Shown here: positions 1-10,963 of the stretch, piece by piece | Layout of the letters: every line of letters begins with the position of its first letter | Numbering within the stretch: the first letter of the stretch is position 1 | Source of the DNA: Pseudomonadota bacterium | Lineage (GTDB): Bacteria; Pseudomonadota; Alphaproteobacteria; Acetobacterales; Acetobacteraceae | Reading direction: 5' to 3' | Length of the DNA stretch: 64,000 bases | Assembly (NCBI GenBank): GCA_021809435.1 | Contig: JAKBAD010000002.1 | Location: 510,042 to 574,041 of the forward strand | Notes under the pieces: model-generated | Seen by the model: the letters and a program-made list of their open reading frames with translations, nothing else | Told to the model about the DNA's origin: nothing | Database searches by the model: none | Position numbers and translations under genes: made by a program

Positions 1-76
1 CTTTCTTGATCCAGCGCGCGATGGTGGCGCTGGTCACGCTTTCGCCCAGGGTGGGGACTATGATGTCGGCTGCCAT
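1..76 (-). CDS. odhB: Dihydrolipoamide succinyltransferase (E2 of 2-oxoglutarate dehydrogenase), 5' end only
   Basis: Only the first 25 codons are inside the window; the gene continues past position 1. The N-terminus reads MAADIIVPTLGESVTSATI, the start of a lipoyl domain (the VPTLGES motif is typical of odhB/sucB). A GGAGAGAG ribosome binding site sits just upstream of the ATG at 76. It follows odhA by 50 nt on the same strand, the usual E1-E2 order, so the two are probably cotranscribed. The enzyme transfers succinyl groups from ThDP to CoA through lipoate. Confidence 0.9.
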   Translation of the reverse strand, partial: MAADIIVPTLGESVTSATIARWIKK

Positions 77-126
77 GCTCTCTCCTGCAGATGACGGTTT
101 TCGTATGTGCGGTTAATTCAGATTGT

Positions 127-2982
<2,856 letters not shown>

Positions 2983-3121
2983 AGGATCTCTCCCCTTAAC
3001 TCTCTCTGTTCGCCGCCCGGGCGGCAGCCAAACGCGAGCACCCGGATTGCTTGAATTCGGTGCCCACTTCCTGGCGGGCCATATAGGACAGATGGTTTAT
3101 CATGCCGTTACCCAAGATGAA

Positions 3122-3173
3122 GGGGCAGGGTTGCCGAACATGCATGGTTTTGCATGTTGTGCCCCCCTGCCCC
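3122..3173. repeat. Nested palindrome upstream of odhA
   Basis: An outer pair GGGGCAGGG / CCCTGCCCC (3122-3130, 3165-3173) encloses an inner perfect 8-bp pair AACATGCA / TGCATGTT with a 6-nt loop (3137-3158). It lies between the sucCD terminator and the odhA start, 140-190 nt upstream of odhA. It could be an operator, an mRNA leader hairpin or a cruciform; the sequence alone does not decide. Confidence 0.55.
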
Positions 3174-3214
3174 TGCACCGTGCCACGGTGGGGCGCAACG
3201 GTGCCCCGAAATGA

Positions 3215-3244
3215 AACACGCCGTACCCTGGGGTACGGCGTGTT
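3215..3244 (-). terminator. Terminator after sucCD
   Basis: A perfect 14-bp inverted repeat (AACACGCCGTACCC, 2-nt loop TG) begins 9 bp past the sucD stop on the minus strand. It is followed by a weak T-rich stretch (TTTCATTTC). The position fits termination of sucCD before odhA. Confidence 0.7.
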
Positions 3245-3252
3245 CTGGATGC

Positions 3253-4128
3253 TTAGACCGAAAGGGCCTTGACCATGGTGCTGCCCAGCGCGGAGGGGCT
3301 GTCAGCCACATGGATCCCGGCTTCCTTCATGGCCGCGATCTTGGCCTGGGCGGTGTCCTTGCCGCCCGAGATGACCGCGCCGGCATGGCCCATGCGGCGG
3401 CCCGGAGGCGCGGTGGCGCCGGCGATGAAACCGACCACCGGCTTTTTGATCTTGTGCTTGGCCAGGAACTCGGCGGCGTCGATTTCCGACGGGCCGCCGA
3501 TTTCGCCGATCATGATGATCGCCTGGGTTTCGTCATCGTGAAGGAACAGGTCGAGCACTTCGATGAAATCGGTGCCCTTGACCGGGTCGCCGCCGATGCC
3601 GACGCAAGAGGACTGGCCGAGGCCGGCGGTCGAGGTCTGGAGGACGGCTTCGTAGGTCAGGGTGCCCGAGCGGGACACGATGCCGATGGAGCCGCGCTTG
3701 TGGATGTGGCCGGGCATGATGCCGATCTTGCATTCATCGGGGGTGATGACGCCGGGGCAGTTGGGGCCGACGAGGCGCGACTTGGAGCCCGAGAGGGCGC
3801 GCTTGACCTTGACCATGTCGAGCACCGGAATGCCCTCGGTGATGGCGACGATCAGCTCGACGCCGGCATCGATGGCTTCGAGGATCGAGTCGGCGGCGAA
3901 CGGCGGCGGCACGTAGATGGCCGACGCGTTGGCGCCGGTTTTGGCGACCGCCTCATGCACGGTGTTGAACACCGGCAGGTCGAGATGCTTGGTGCCGCCC
4001 TTGCCGGGCGTGACGCCGCCGACGACCTTAGTGCCGTAGGCGAGCGCCTGCTCGGAGTGGAAGGTGCCCTGGGCGCCGGTGAAGCCCTGGGTGATGACCT
4101 TGGTTTCCTTGTTGACGAGAATGGCCAT
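3253..4128 (-). CDS. sucD: Succinyl-CoA synthetase alpha subunit
   Basis: A 291-aa ADP/GDP-forming succinate-CoA ligase alpha subunit, which carries the phosphohistidine and the CoA site. Visible motifs are the CoA-binding N-terminus ([19 protein letters not shown]), the VGPNCPG loop and the phosphohistidine loop [10 protein letters not shown] near residue 250. Its ATG shares a base with the sucC stop at 4128, so the two subunits are translationally coupled. A strong hairpin terminator follows. Confidence 0.97.
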   Translation of the reverse strand: MAILVNKETKVITQGFTGAQGTFHSEQALAYGTKVVGGVTPGKGGTKHLDLPVFNTVHEAVAKTGANASAIYVPPPFAADSILEAIDAGVELIVAITEGIPVLDMVKVKRALSGSKSRLVGPNCPGVITPDECKIGIMPGHIHKRGSIGIVSRSGTLTYEAVLQTSTAGLGQSSCVGIGGDPVKGTDFIEVLDLFLHDDETQAIIMIGEIGGPSEIDAAEFLAKHKIKKPVVGFIAGATAPPGRRMGHAGAVISGGKDTAQAKIAAMKEAGIHVADSPSALGSTMVKALSV

Positions 4129-5324
4129 TACGCGGCTTCCTTCACGGCTTTGACGATTTTCTCAGCGGCATCGGCCAGATTGTCGGCCGGGATGATGGGC
4201 AGGCCGGACTTGGCCATGATGTCCTTGCCGAGCTGCACGTTGGTGCCTTCCAGGCGCACCACCAGCGGCACGGAGAGCGAGACCTCGCGCGCCGCGGCGA
4301 TGACGCCCTCGGCGATGACGTCGCAGCGCATGATGCCGCCGAAGATGTTGACCAGGATGCCTTCGACGTTCTTGTCGGACAGGATGATCTTGAAAGCCGC
4401 GGTCACGCGCTCCTTGGTCGCGCCGCCGCCGACATCGAGGAAGTTCGCGGGCTCGGCGCCGTAGAGCTTGATGATGTCCATGGTCGCCATGGCGAGGCCG
4501 GCGCCGTTGACCATGCAGCCGATATTGCCATCGAGCGCCACATAAGAGAGCGAGTGCTTGTTGGCTTCCAGCTCTTTGGGGTCTTCCTCGCCCTCGTCAC
4601 GGAGCTTCTCGATCTCGGGGTGACGGTAGAGGGCGTTGTCGTCGAACGACACCTTGGCGTCGAGCGCGTAGATCTCGCCCGAACCGGTGACCACCAGCGG
4701 GTTGATTTCGATGATCGCGGCATCGAGCGCGACATAGGCGTTGTACATCGCGGTCACGAATTTGGCGAACACGCCGACCTGCTTGCCCTCGAGGCCGAGG
4801 CCGAAGGCGAGCTTGCGGGCGTGGAAGCCCGAGATGCCCGAAGCGGGATCGACCGGCGCGCGCAGGATCTTCTCGGGGTGGTGTTCGGCGACCTCTTCAA
4901 TCTCCATGCCACCTTCGGTCGAGGCGACGATGACGATCTCGGAGACCGAGCGGTCGATCAGCAGGGAGAGATAGAGCTCGCGCTTGATGTCGCAGCCGGC
5001 CTCGACATAGACGCGGCGGACCAGGCGGCCGGCGGCGCCGGTCTGCTTGGTGATCAGCGTGTGGCCGATCATGGCGCTGGCGGCATCGCGCACTTCATCG
5101 AGGCTCTTGGCCAGGCGCACGCCGCCTTTGCCTTCGGGCTCTTCCTTGAACTTGCCGGCGCCGCGGCCACCGGCGTGGATCTGCGACTTCACGACATAGA
5201 CGGGGCCAGGGAGCTTCTTGGCGGCCTCGACGGCTTCTTCCGGGGTCCAGGCCACATAGCCATCGAGAACCGCGACGCCATAGGCCTTCAGCAGTTCCTT
5301 GCCCTGATATTCATGTATGTTCAT
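4128..5324 (-). CDS. sucC: Succinyl-CoA synthetase beta subunit
   Basis: A 398-aa ATP-grasp subunit that binds nucleotide and succinate. It begins [12 protein letters not shown], the canonical SucC start. It contains the ATP-grasp loop [11 protein letters not shown], the metal-site segment EINPLVVT and the GGGATKERV and [10 protein letters not shown] motifs. First gene of sucCD. The 135-bp gap to zapE holds its promoter, but I do not see clear -35/-10 hexamers there. Confidence 0.97.
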   Translation of the reverse strand: MNIHEYQGKELLKAYGVAVLDGYVAWTPEEAVEAAKKLPGPVYVVKSQIHAGGRGAGKFKEEPEGKGGVRLAKSLDEVRDAASAMIGHTLITKQTGAAGRLVRRVYVEAGCDIKRELYLSLLIDRSVSEIVIVASTEGGMEIEEVAEHHPEKILRAPVDPASGISGFHARKLAFGLGLEGKQVGVFAKFVTAMYNAYVALDAAIIEINPLVVTGSGEIYALDAKVSFDDNALYRHPEIEKLRDEGEEDPKELEANKHSLSYVALDGNIGCMVNGAGLAMATMDIIKLYGAEPANFLDVGGGATKERVTAAFKIILSDKNVEGILVNIFGGIMRCDVIAEGVIAAAREVSLSVPLVVRLEGTNVQLGKDIMAKSGLPIIPADNLADAAEKIVKAVKEAA

Positions 5325-5459
5325 GTACGTTCAGCCTACCTGTTTCTAGGGTTTCAAAGGGGGCGTCGCCGGGGGTGCTACTCCGAAACCCTGAGGCGGG
5401 CAAGGTTCGCGCCGCAACGCAACAGCGAGATTCGGCAAAATTCTGCATCTCCGGTGATT

Positions 5460-6626
5460 TCAGGTGAGGTGGGCCAGGGCCCGGTATGTCTCACTTTGCA
5501 TTTCCTCCAGCCGCGAGGCCGTGCGTTCGAAGATTTTCGAGCCTTCGCCGGAGCGGTAAAGCTCATCGGGGGTGGCGGCCGCCGAGGCGTAGAGCTTCAC
5601 GCGGTGCTCATAGAGCGCGTCGATGAGGGTGACGAAACGGCGGGCCTCGTCGAAATTATCGGGCGAGAGGCGGGGGATGCCGTCGATCACCAACGTGTGA
5701 TAATGGGTGGCGAGGGCCAGATAATCGCCCGGCCCGAGCGGCACGCCACAAAGGGCATGGAAATCGAACCGCGCGGCACCGCCGGCGGTGAGCGGCACGG
5801 GGAGCGTGCGGCCCTGAATGAGCAGCTTGTCCTCGCGCGGGGTTTCATCGCCCACCAGCCGGGAGAAGACGAGGTCGAGCGCGGCATCGGCCGAGGCGGA
5901 GGCGGGCACGTGCCAGCATTGCAGCTCGGAGACGCGCTCGCGGCGATAATCGCGCAGGGATTCAAGCACCAGAACATCGAGCTGCTTTTTGATCAGCGCG
6001 ATGAAGGGCAGGAAGGCGTCGCGGCCCGGCTTGCCTTTATAGAGGTCATCGGGGAGGGTGTTGGAGGTGGCGACCACCACCACCTGGCGGGCGAACAGGG
6101 CCTCGAACAGGCGGCCCAGGATCATGGCATCGACGATGTCGTGGACCTGGAACTCATCGAAGCAGAGCAGCGCGGCCTCTTCGGCGATGGCGTCGGCCAG
6201 GGGGGGGATGGGGTCGTCGATGTCGGGGTTGGCGCGCTTGAACTCATGGAAGCGCCGGTGGGTCTGCTGCATGAAGTCGTGGAAATGGATGCGGCGCTTG
6301 CGCGGCACCTCGGCGGCTTCGAAGAACAGGTCCATGAGCATGGATTTGCCGCGCCCGACCTCGCCCACGATATAGAGGCCGTTGGGGTAGTCGGCGGTTT
6401 CCTCGACCGGCTTGCGGCGCAGGAAACGGCCCAGCCAGCCGCCCGAGGGCTCGGGCGCGCGCGGCTCGGGGTTGTAGCCGCGCAGCTTGGCCCACAGATC
6501 CTGCAAATGCTCGACCGCCAGCGCCTGGGCCGGGTCTGAGGCCAGCAGGCCCGCCTTGATGCGCGCGCGGTAGGCCGGGATGACGCCCGGCGACACACCC
6601 TTGATATCGGTTGTTGTTGTGGACAT
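5460..6626 (-). CDS. zapE: Cell division protein ZapE (AFG1-like ATPase)
   Basis: A 388-aa AFG1/ZapE P-loop ATPase that in other proteobacteria associates with the Z-ring under stress and helps maintain respiratory-chain proteins. Walker A GEVGRGKSMLMD and Walker B LLCFDEFQV are clear, followed by sensor-1 VVATSNTLPDDLY. The start at 6626 (MSTTTTDIKG) follows the family N-terminus. An open frame extends further upstream but shows no similarity and would overlap the divergent gene at 6738. ZapE next to sucCD is common in alphaproteobacteria. Confidence 0.93.
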   Translation of the reverse strand: MSTTTTDIKGVSPGVIPAYRARIKAGLLASDPAQALAVEHLQDLWAKLRGYNPEPRAPEPSGGWLGRFLRRKPVEETADYPNGLYIVGEVGRGKSMLMDLFFEAAEVPRKRRIHFHDFMQQTHRRFHEFKRANPDIDDPIPPLADAIAEEAALLCFDEFQVHDIVDAMILGRLFEALFARQVVVVATSNTLPDDLYKGKPGRDAFLPFIALIKKQLDVLVLESLRDYRRERVSELQCWHVPASASADAALDLVFSRLVGDETPREDKLLIQGRTLPVPLTAGGAARFDFHALCGVPLGPGDYLALATHYHTLVIDGIPRLSPDNFDEARRFVTLIDALYEHRVKLYASAAATPDELYRSGEGSKIFERTASRLEEMQSETYRALAHLT

Positions 6627-6737
6627 GTGAGGCGGATACTGCACGCGCTTGTGCGGCGCAATGCGCCGTGAGGCTTGCGCCAAAACGGCGCGCGCTTTAA
6701 CCCGCCCAAGCCCCTGACCCATTTTGGATGCCGCCCC

Positions 6738-7373
6738 ATGGATTGCCTCGATTTCGACGCCCTGCGCGCCGCGCCCGTTTCGACCGACCCGTTTCCTCAT
6801 ATTCTGCTGGAGCGCTTCATCCGCCCCGCGGCGCTCGCGGGGGTGATTGGCGATTTGCCGCCCATGAAGGGGCGGGGGAGTTTTCCGATCGAGGCGCTGA
6901 GGCTGGGGCCGAAGGCGCGGGCCGCCATGGCCGGGCTGGAGGGCGATGAATTTCGCAACATCGTGGCGGAGAAATTCGGGCTCGATCTGCAAAACGCGCC
7001 GCATATGATCACGCTGCGGGGGAATTCGGGCGCGCAGGATGGGCGGATCCATACCGATTCGAGTGCCAAGCGGGTGACCATTTTGCTGTATTTGAACAAG
7101 GCCGACGGCGCCGCCTGGGCGCGCCAGGATGGCTGCCTGCGGCTGCTGCGCGGGCCGGACGATTTGGAGGATTACGCCAGGGAAGTGCCGCCGGTGGACG
7201 GCACGCTGCTGGTGTTTCCCAATGGTCCGACCACCTGGCATGGGCACAAAACCCATATCGGCCCGCGCTATGTGCTGCAGATGAATTACATGACCACCAG
7301 CGCCAAGGCCAAGGCCGAGATGCGCCGGCACCATCTCTCGGCGTTTATCAAGCGCCTGACCGGGGCGGCCTGA
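6738..7373 (+). CDS. 2-oxoglutarate/Fe(II)-dependent oxygenase-like protein
   Basis: A 211-aa protein with the double-stranded beta-helix pattern of non-haem Fe(II)/2OG dioxygenases. HTD near residue 115 (GRIHTDSSAKRVTILLYLN) and a distal His (TTWHGHKT) form a likely HxD...H facial triad, and an Arg (GPRYVLQMNY) is a candidate 2OG ligand. The substrate is unknown; related proteins are called prolyl-4-hydroxylase-like or 'Fe2OG oxygenase'. ATG 6738 was chosen because the upstream extension is low-complexity. It is divergent from zapE with 111 bp between the starts. Confidence 0.75.
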   Translation: MDCLDFDALRAAPVSTDPFPHILLERFIRPAALAGVIGDLPPMKGRGSFPIEALRLGPKARAAMAGLEGDEFRNIVAEKFGLDLQNAPHMITLRGNSGAQDGRIHTDSSAKRVTILLYLNKADGAAWARQDGCLRLLRGPDDLEDYAREVPPVDGTLLVFPNGPTTWHGHKTHIGPRYVLQMNYMTTSAKAKAEMRRHHLSAFIKRLTGAA

Positions 7374-7436
7374 GCGCCATTTTCGCCGCGCCGGGGTGGT
7401 TCCTTAGCGGCGCAAAGACGGCTAGTGTTGGTGAAT

Positions 7437-8021
7437 ATGTTGACCGACCTGCCCAATTTGCTGACCCTTTCGCGCATCGCGGCCATTCCGCTGCTGGTGC
7501 TGTTTGTGGCGTTCCAGACACCGGTAACCGATTTCATCGCCGCGCTGGTGTTCACGGTCGCGGGGATCACGGATTATCTGGACGGCTATCTGGCCCGTGA
7601 ATATGCCCAGCTCTCGGATTTTGGCCGGATGCTCGACCCGATCGCCGATAAGCTGCTGGTGGGCGCGACGCTGATGGCGCTGGTGGGGCTGGGACATTTG
7701 CCGGGGCTGGGGCTTTATCCGGCCATTGTCATCATGCTGCGCGAGATTCTGGTTTCGGGGCTGCGCGAATATCTGGCCCAGATCAGGGTGGGGCTGCCGG
7801 TGACCAAGCTCGCCAAATGGAAGACCGGCGTGCAGATGACCGCGCTCGGGCTGCTGTTGCTCAGCTCGAAAGGCGCGCGGGTGATTGGCCTGGGACATTT
7901 GCCGATCGATGCCATCGGCGCGGTGATGCTGTGGGTGGCCGCGGCGCTGACGCTGATTACGGGCTGGGATTATCTGCTCGCCGGGCTCAAACATGTCGGC
8001 GGGCCGGCAAAGAGCATGTGA
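7437..8021 (+). CDS. pgsA: CDP-diacylglycerol--glycerol-3-phosphate 3-phosphatidyltransferase
   Basis: A membrane enzyme that makes phosphatidylglycerophosphate for phosphatidylglycerol and cardiolipin. It begins MLTDLPNLLTLSRI and carries the CDP-alcohol phosphotransferase signature (DGYLAR...GRMLDPIADK near residues 45-70). Several hydrophobic helices follow. GTG 7425 is an alternative in-frame start; ATG 7437 matches the family N-terminus better. 194 aa. Confidence 0.95.
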   Translation: MLTDLPNLLTLSRIAAIPLLVLFVAFQTPVTDFIAALVFTVAGITDYLDGYLAREYAQLSDFGRMLDPIADKLLVGATLMALVGLGHLPGLGLYPAIVIMLREILVSGLREYLAQIRVGLPVTKLAKWKTGVQMTALGLLLLSSKGARVIGLGHLPIDAIGAVMLWVAAALTLITGWDYLLAGLKHVGGPAKSM

Positions 8022-8075
8022 GCTATTGCGCCCCGCGCCTGTTGGGCTAAACGGGGCTGGACTCTGTGAGGAGAA

Positions 8076-8477
8076 ATGGGTTTGCGCAAGGCTCTGACTT
8101 TGGGGGCGGTGATGATGCTGGCAGGCTGCACCGCCGAGCGGCATTATGCCTGGGATTCGCTGTTCGTGTTCGGCAACCCCAACGACCCCGTACCGGTGAG
8201 CGAAACCGCCAACCGGGTGCTTGGCCATCATCCGGACGTGGCGCCGCTGCAGGCCCAGCCGGGCAATGTGTGGCCGGGGCCGGTGGCGCCCATGCCGACG
8301 CTGAGCGAGGTGCAGAAATATTCCAATATGCCGCTGGGCCAGGGCTATACGCCTTCGCTGCCCTCGCCTTACCCGCCCGGAGAAGCTCCGGGCGGTGGCG
8401 CGGACACCAGCCCAATGACGCCCACCGCCGCCCAGACCAGCCCGGCCGCCAAGGCCAAGCCGGCCGCCACCCCCTGA
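8076..8477 (+). CDS. Small proline-rich lipoprotein, unknown function
   Basis: 133 aa. The signal sequence ends in a lipobox (MMLAGC, Cys18), so it should be an exported lipoprotein. The remainder is Pro/Ala-rich with no recognised domain. The C-terminal third (repeated AKPAA) looks like a flexible tail. It sits 54 nt after pgsA and 8 nt before moaD, probably in the same transcript. It may be lineage-specific. Confidence 0.7.
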   Translation: MGLRKALTLGAVMMLAGCTAERHYAWDSLFVFGNPNDPVPVSETANRVLGHHPDVAPLQAQPGNVWPGPVAPMPTLSEVQKYSNMPLGQGYTPSLPSPYPPGEAPGGGADTSPMTPTAAQTSPAAKAKPAATP

Positions 8478-8485
8478 GGTCCGCC

Positions 8486-8737
8486 ATGCGTGTGCTCTAT
8501 TTCGCCTGGCTGCGCGAAACAGTGGGCCTGGCCGAGGAGACGCTCGCGCCACTGCCCGCCCCCGCCACGCCACGCGCGCTGGTTGAGGTTTTGCGCGCCC
8601 GCAGCCCTGGCCATGCCCAGGCGTTCGCCGACCTCACACGCCTGCGCTGCGCGGTGGATGAGCAATTATGCCCGCTCGACGCGCCCCTTGGGGAGGCGCG
8701 CGAGGTGGCTTTTTTTCCCCCCTTCACGGGGGGGTGA
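8486..8737 (+). CDS. moaD: Molybdopterin synthase sulfur carrier subunit
   Basis: An 83-aa ubiquitin-like protein. It begins MRVLYFAWLRETVG and ends in the essential Gly-Gly (PPFTGG), the residue thiocarboxylated to deliver sulfur to precursor Z. The stop overlaps the moaE ATG (TGATG). The last codons run through T7, C6 and G7 homopolymers (8710-8734), an unusual slippery stretch. Confidence 0.93.
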   Translation: MRVLYFAWLRETVGLAEETLAPLPAPATPRALVEVLRARSPGHAQAFADLTRLRCAVDEQLCPLDAPLGEAREVAFFPPFTGG

Positions 8738-9204
8738 TGCGCAGGGTTCTGGTGACATCCGCGCCGTTTGACAGCGGCGCCGAACTGGCCCGGCTGGCCG
8801 TGCCGGGCGCCGGGGGCACGGGCAGTTTCATTGGCACGGTGCGCGAGACCGGCGCCCAGGGCGCGCCGCTGGCGGCGCTGCATCTGGAGCATTATCCGCA
8901 CGTGACCGAAGCCGCCATGAACCATTTGGCCGATGAGGCCTGGGCGCGGTTTGGGCTGCTGGGGGTGACGATCATTCACCGCGTGGGGCGGCTGACGCCG
9001 GGCACCCCGATTGTGCTGGCCGCCGCCGCCGCCGCCCACCGGGGCCCCGCGCTCGAGGCCGTGCGCTTTTTGGCCGACCAGCTCAAGACGGCCATTCCGC
9101 TTTGGAAGGCCGAGGAGCACCAGGATGGCCGCAAGGACTGGCTGGTACCCACGGCCGACGACGAAGCCGCCGCGCGGCATTGGCTGAGAGCAACATCGGG
9201 GTAA
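8737..9204 (+). CDS. moaE: Molybdopterin synthase catalytic subunit
   Basis: 155 aa. It joins with MoaD to convert precursor Z (cPMP) to molybdopterin. Family features include GTGSFIGTVR near the N-terminus, LHLEHYP, the IIHRVGRLTPG strand and the catalytic segment IPLWKAEEH with its lysine. It overlaps moaD by one base and should be translationally coupled to it. No other moa gene is in the window. Confidence 0.95.
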   Translation: MRRVLVTSAPFDSGAELARLAVPGAGGTGSFIGTVRETGAQGAPLAALHLEHYPHVTEAAMNHLADEAWARFGLLGVTIIHRVGRLTPGTPIVLAAAAAAHRGPALEAVRFLADQLKTAIPLWKAEEHQDGRKDWLVPTADDEAAARHWLRATSG

Positions 9205-9330
9205 ATCAGGCGCCAGATACGATTTAATCAGATGAAATTGCTCGCAAAAATATGAGTGGAGCGCGGGGGGCAAGCCCCTCTCGCTCTGAAACACGCCCCG
9301 CTCAAGGGTGAGCGGCAACAGGAGTTGACT

Positions 9331-9846
9331 ATGGACCTTAAGAACCACATCCGCGCCATTCCGGATTTTCCCAAGCCTGGCATTTTGTTTTACGACATCT
9401 CGACGCTGCTCGCCCATGCCGATGCCTGGCAGGTGGCCATGGGCCGGTTGGCCAACGCGGTGCGCGCCTATCACCCCACCAAGCTGGCCGGTGTGGAAAG
9501 CCGCGGCTTTTTGCTGGCCGCGCCGCTGGCGCTGAAGCTGGGCTGCGGGTTCATCATGCTGCGCAAGCCGGGCAAGCTGCCGGGCAAGACCATTGGGCTG
9601 GATTACGGGCTGGAATACGGCAAGGACCGGATCGAGATTCAGGACGACGCCGTGCAGGCGGGCGACCGGGTGGTGGTGGTCGATGATCTGCTGGCCACGG
9701 GCGGCACCATGGCGGCCGGAATCAAGCTGCTGGAAAATATGGGGGCCGAAGTGGTGGCCGCAGCGGCGCTGATTGAGCTGACCTTTCTCAAGGGGCGCGA
9801 GAAGCTGAATGTGCCTTTTGAAGCGCTGATTTCGTACGACGATTGA
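9331..9846 (+). CDS. apt: Adenine phosphoribosyltransferase
   Basis: 171 aa. Salvages adenine to AMP with PRPP in the cytosol. It begins [23 protein letters not shown], a signature Apt N-terminus. The PRPP loop [14 protein letters not shown] lies near residues 113-126. An ACAGGAG ribosome binding site precedes the ATG. Upstream (9205-9330) is a 126-bp gap likely to contain the promoter. Confidence 0.97.
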   Translation: MDLKNHIRAIPDFPKPGILFYDISTLLAHADAWQVAMGRLANAVRAYHPTKLAGVESRGFLLAAPLALKLGCGFIMLRKPGKLPGKTIGLDYGLEYGKDRIEIQDDAVQAGDRVVVVDDLLATGGTMAAGIKLLENMGAEVVAAAALIELTFLKGREKLNVPFEALISYDD

Positions 9847-9899
9847 CGAAACCGACGGGGCGCTTAATGTCCGCCACCTGGAAACGCAGAGGACCAGGA

Positions 9900-10961
9900 G
9901 TGATCAACCGCCGGCTTATGATTTGCGGTCTGGGAATGGCGGGCTTGATGCCGCGCCTGGCGCGCGCGCAAGACGCCGAGGCCGCCCTGGCCAACCCGCC
10001 CGGACCGCTGACGCTGCTGTGCGCCGGCCCCGATGGCGGGCTGGTGAGCCGCTGGGGCAATGCCTGCGCGCAAGCGTTCGACGGCAGTTTTCCCGGCAAT
10101 GCGGCGGTGATCGCGCAGGCGGTGGGTGGGCTTGACGGTGTCTCGGGCGCCAACCAGTTCGACGCCCAGATGATGCCCGACGGGCGCGGCGCGGCGATGA
10201 TGCCGGGCGCGGCGCTGACGGCGTATCTCACCGGCGATACGCGCGTGCATTTTGACCCCACGCGCTGGACCCCCGTGCTGGCGGGCACCACGCCAGGCGT
10301 GCTGATGGTGCGCGCCGCCAACGGCACCGTACCCGATTTGGCCGCGCTGCTGGCCTTTAATCCGCTGAAACTTGCCGCCGACCAGGCGGAGAGCGCGGAT
10401 TTGGCGGCCTTGCTGGCGCTGGCCCGGCTGAATGTGACGACCAGCCCGGTATTTGGCCTGCGCGGCGCCGAGGCCAAGACCCGCGCGTTTTTGGATGGCA
10501 GCGTGGACGCGGTGTTTTTGAGCGGCGAGGGCGTGCCGGCCGATGTTTCGGCGCTGAACGCCGCCGGGGCGGTGGCGGTGGTTTCGCTGGGGCAGTTTGA
10601 TGCCCATGGCCGCCTGGTCAGCGACCCGCTATTTCCCGATCTGCCGGATGTGACCGGATTTGGCCCGGCGGTATCGCCGTTTCTCGACCGCGCCTATCAG
10701 GCGGCGGCCGCCGCCGCGCGGCTCGATTTTCTGCTCGTGCTGCCGCATTTGACCTCACCCGACGCCGTGGCGCAATGGACGGAGGCCGCCCAAACCGCCA
10801 CACAAAGCCAGATTCTGGCCGACGCCGCCTCGGCCAGCGCGGTAAATCTGGCGCCGGCGGCGGTGCTGGCCGCCGCGCTCGCCGCGCTCTCGCTCTCGGC
10901 GGCCGATGCCGCCAGCCTGCAGGCGTTCTTGGCTAAATCTTACGGCTGGCAGCCGGGCTGA
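9900..10961 (+). CDS. Bug/TctC-like periplasmic substrate-binding protein (divergent)
   Basis: About 353 aa with a signal peptide (INRRLMICGLGMAGLMPRLARA, with a twin Arg before the hydrophobic core). The mature part has the PGPLTLLCAGPDGG opening and the overall layout of tripartite tricarboxylate (Bug) receptors, but similarity is weak. GTG 9900 was chosen because AGAGGA lies 6 nt upstream and it gives a compact signal peptide; ATG 9867 is an alternative. No TctA/TctB membrane partner lies nearby, so a transport role is uncertain. The gene ends 2 nt before radA. Confidence 0.6.
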   Translation: MINRRLMICGLGMAGLMPRLARAQDAEAALANPPGPLTLLCAGPDGGLVSRWGNACAQAFDGSFPGNAAVIAQAVGGLDGVSGANQFDAQMMPDGRGAAMMPGAALTAYLTGDTRVHFDPTRWTPVLAGTTPGVLMVRAANGTVPDLAALLAFNPLKLAADQAESADLAALLALARLNVTTSPVFGLRGAEAKTRAFLDGSVDAVFLSGEGVPADVSALNAAGAVAVVSLGQFDAHGRLVSDPLFPDLPDVTGFGPAVSPFLDRAYQAAAAAARLDFLLVLPHLTSPDAVAQWTEAAQTATQSQILADAASASAVNLAPAAVLAAALAALSLSAADAASLQAFLAKSYGWQPG

Positions 10962-10963
10962 GC

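Noticed and set aside
5460-7334. N-terminally extended 624-aa form of ZapE
   Set aside because: The extra ~236 residues are the shadow of the oxygenase gene on the other strand and the family start is at 6626.
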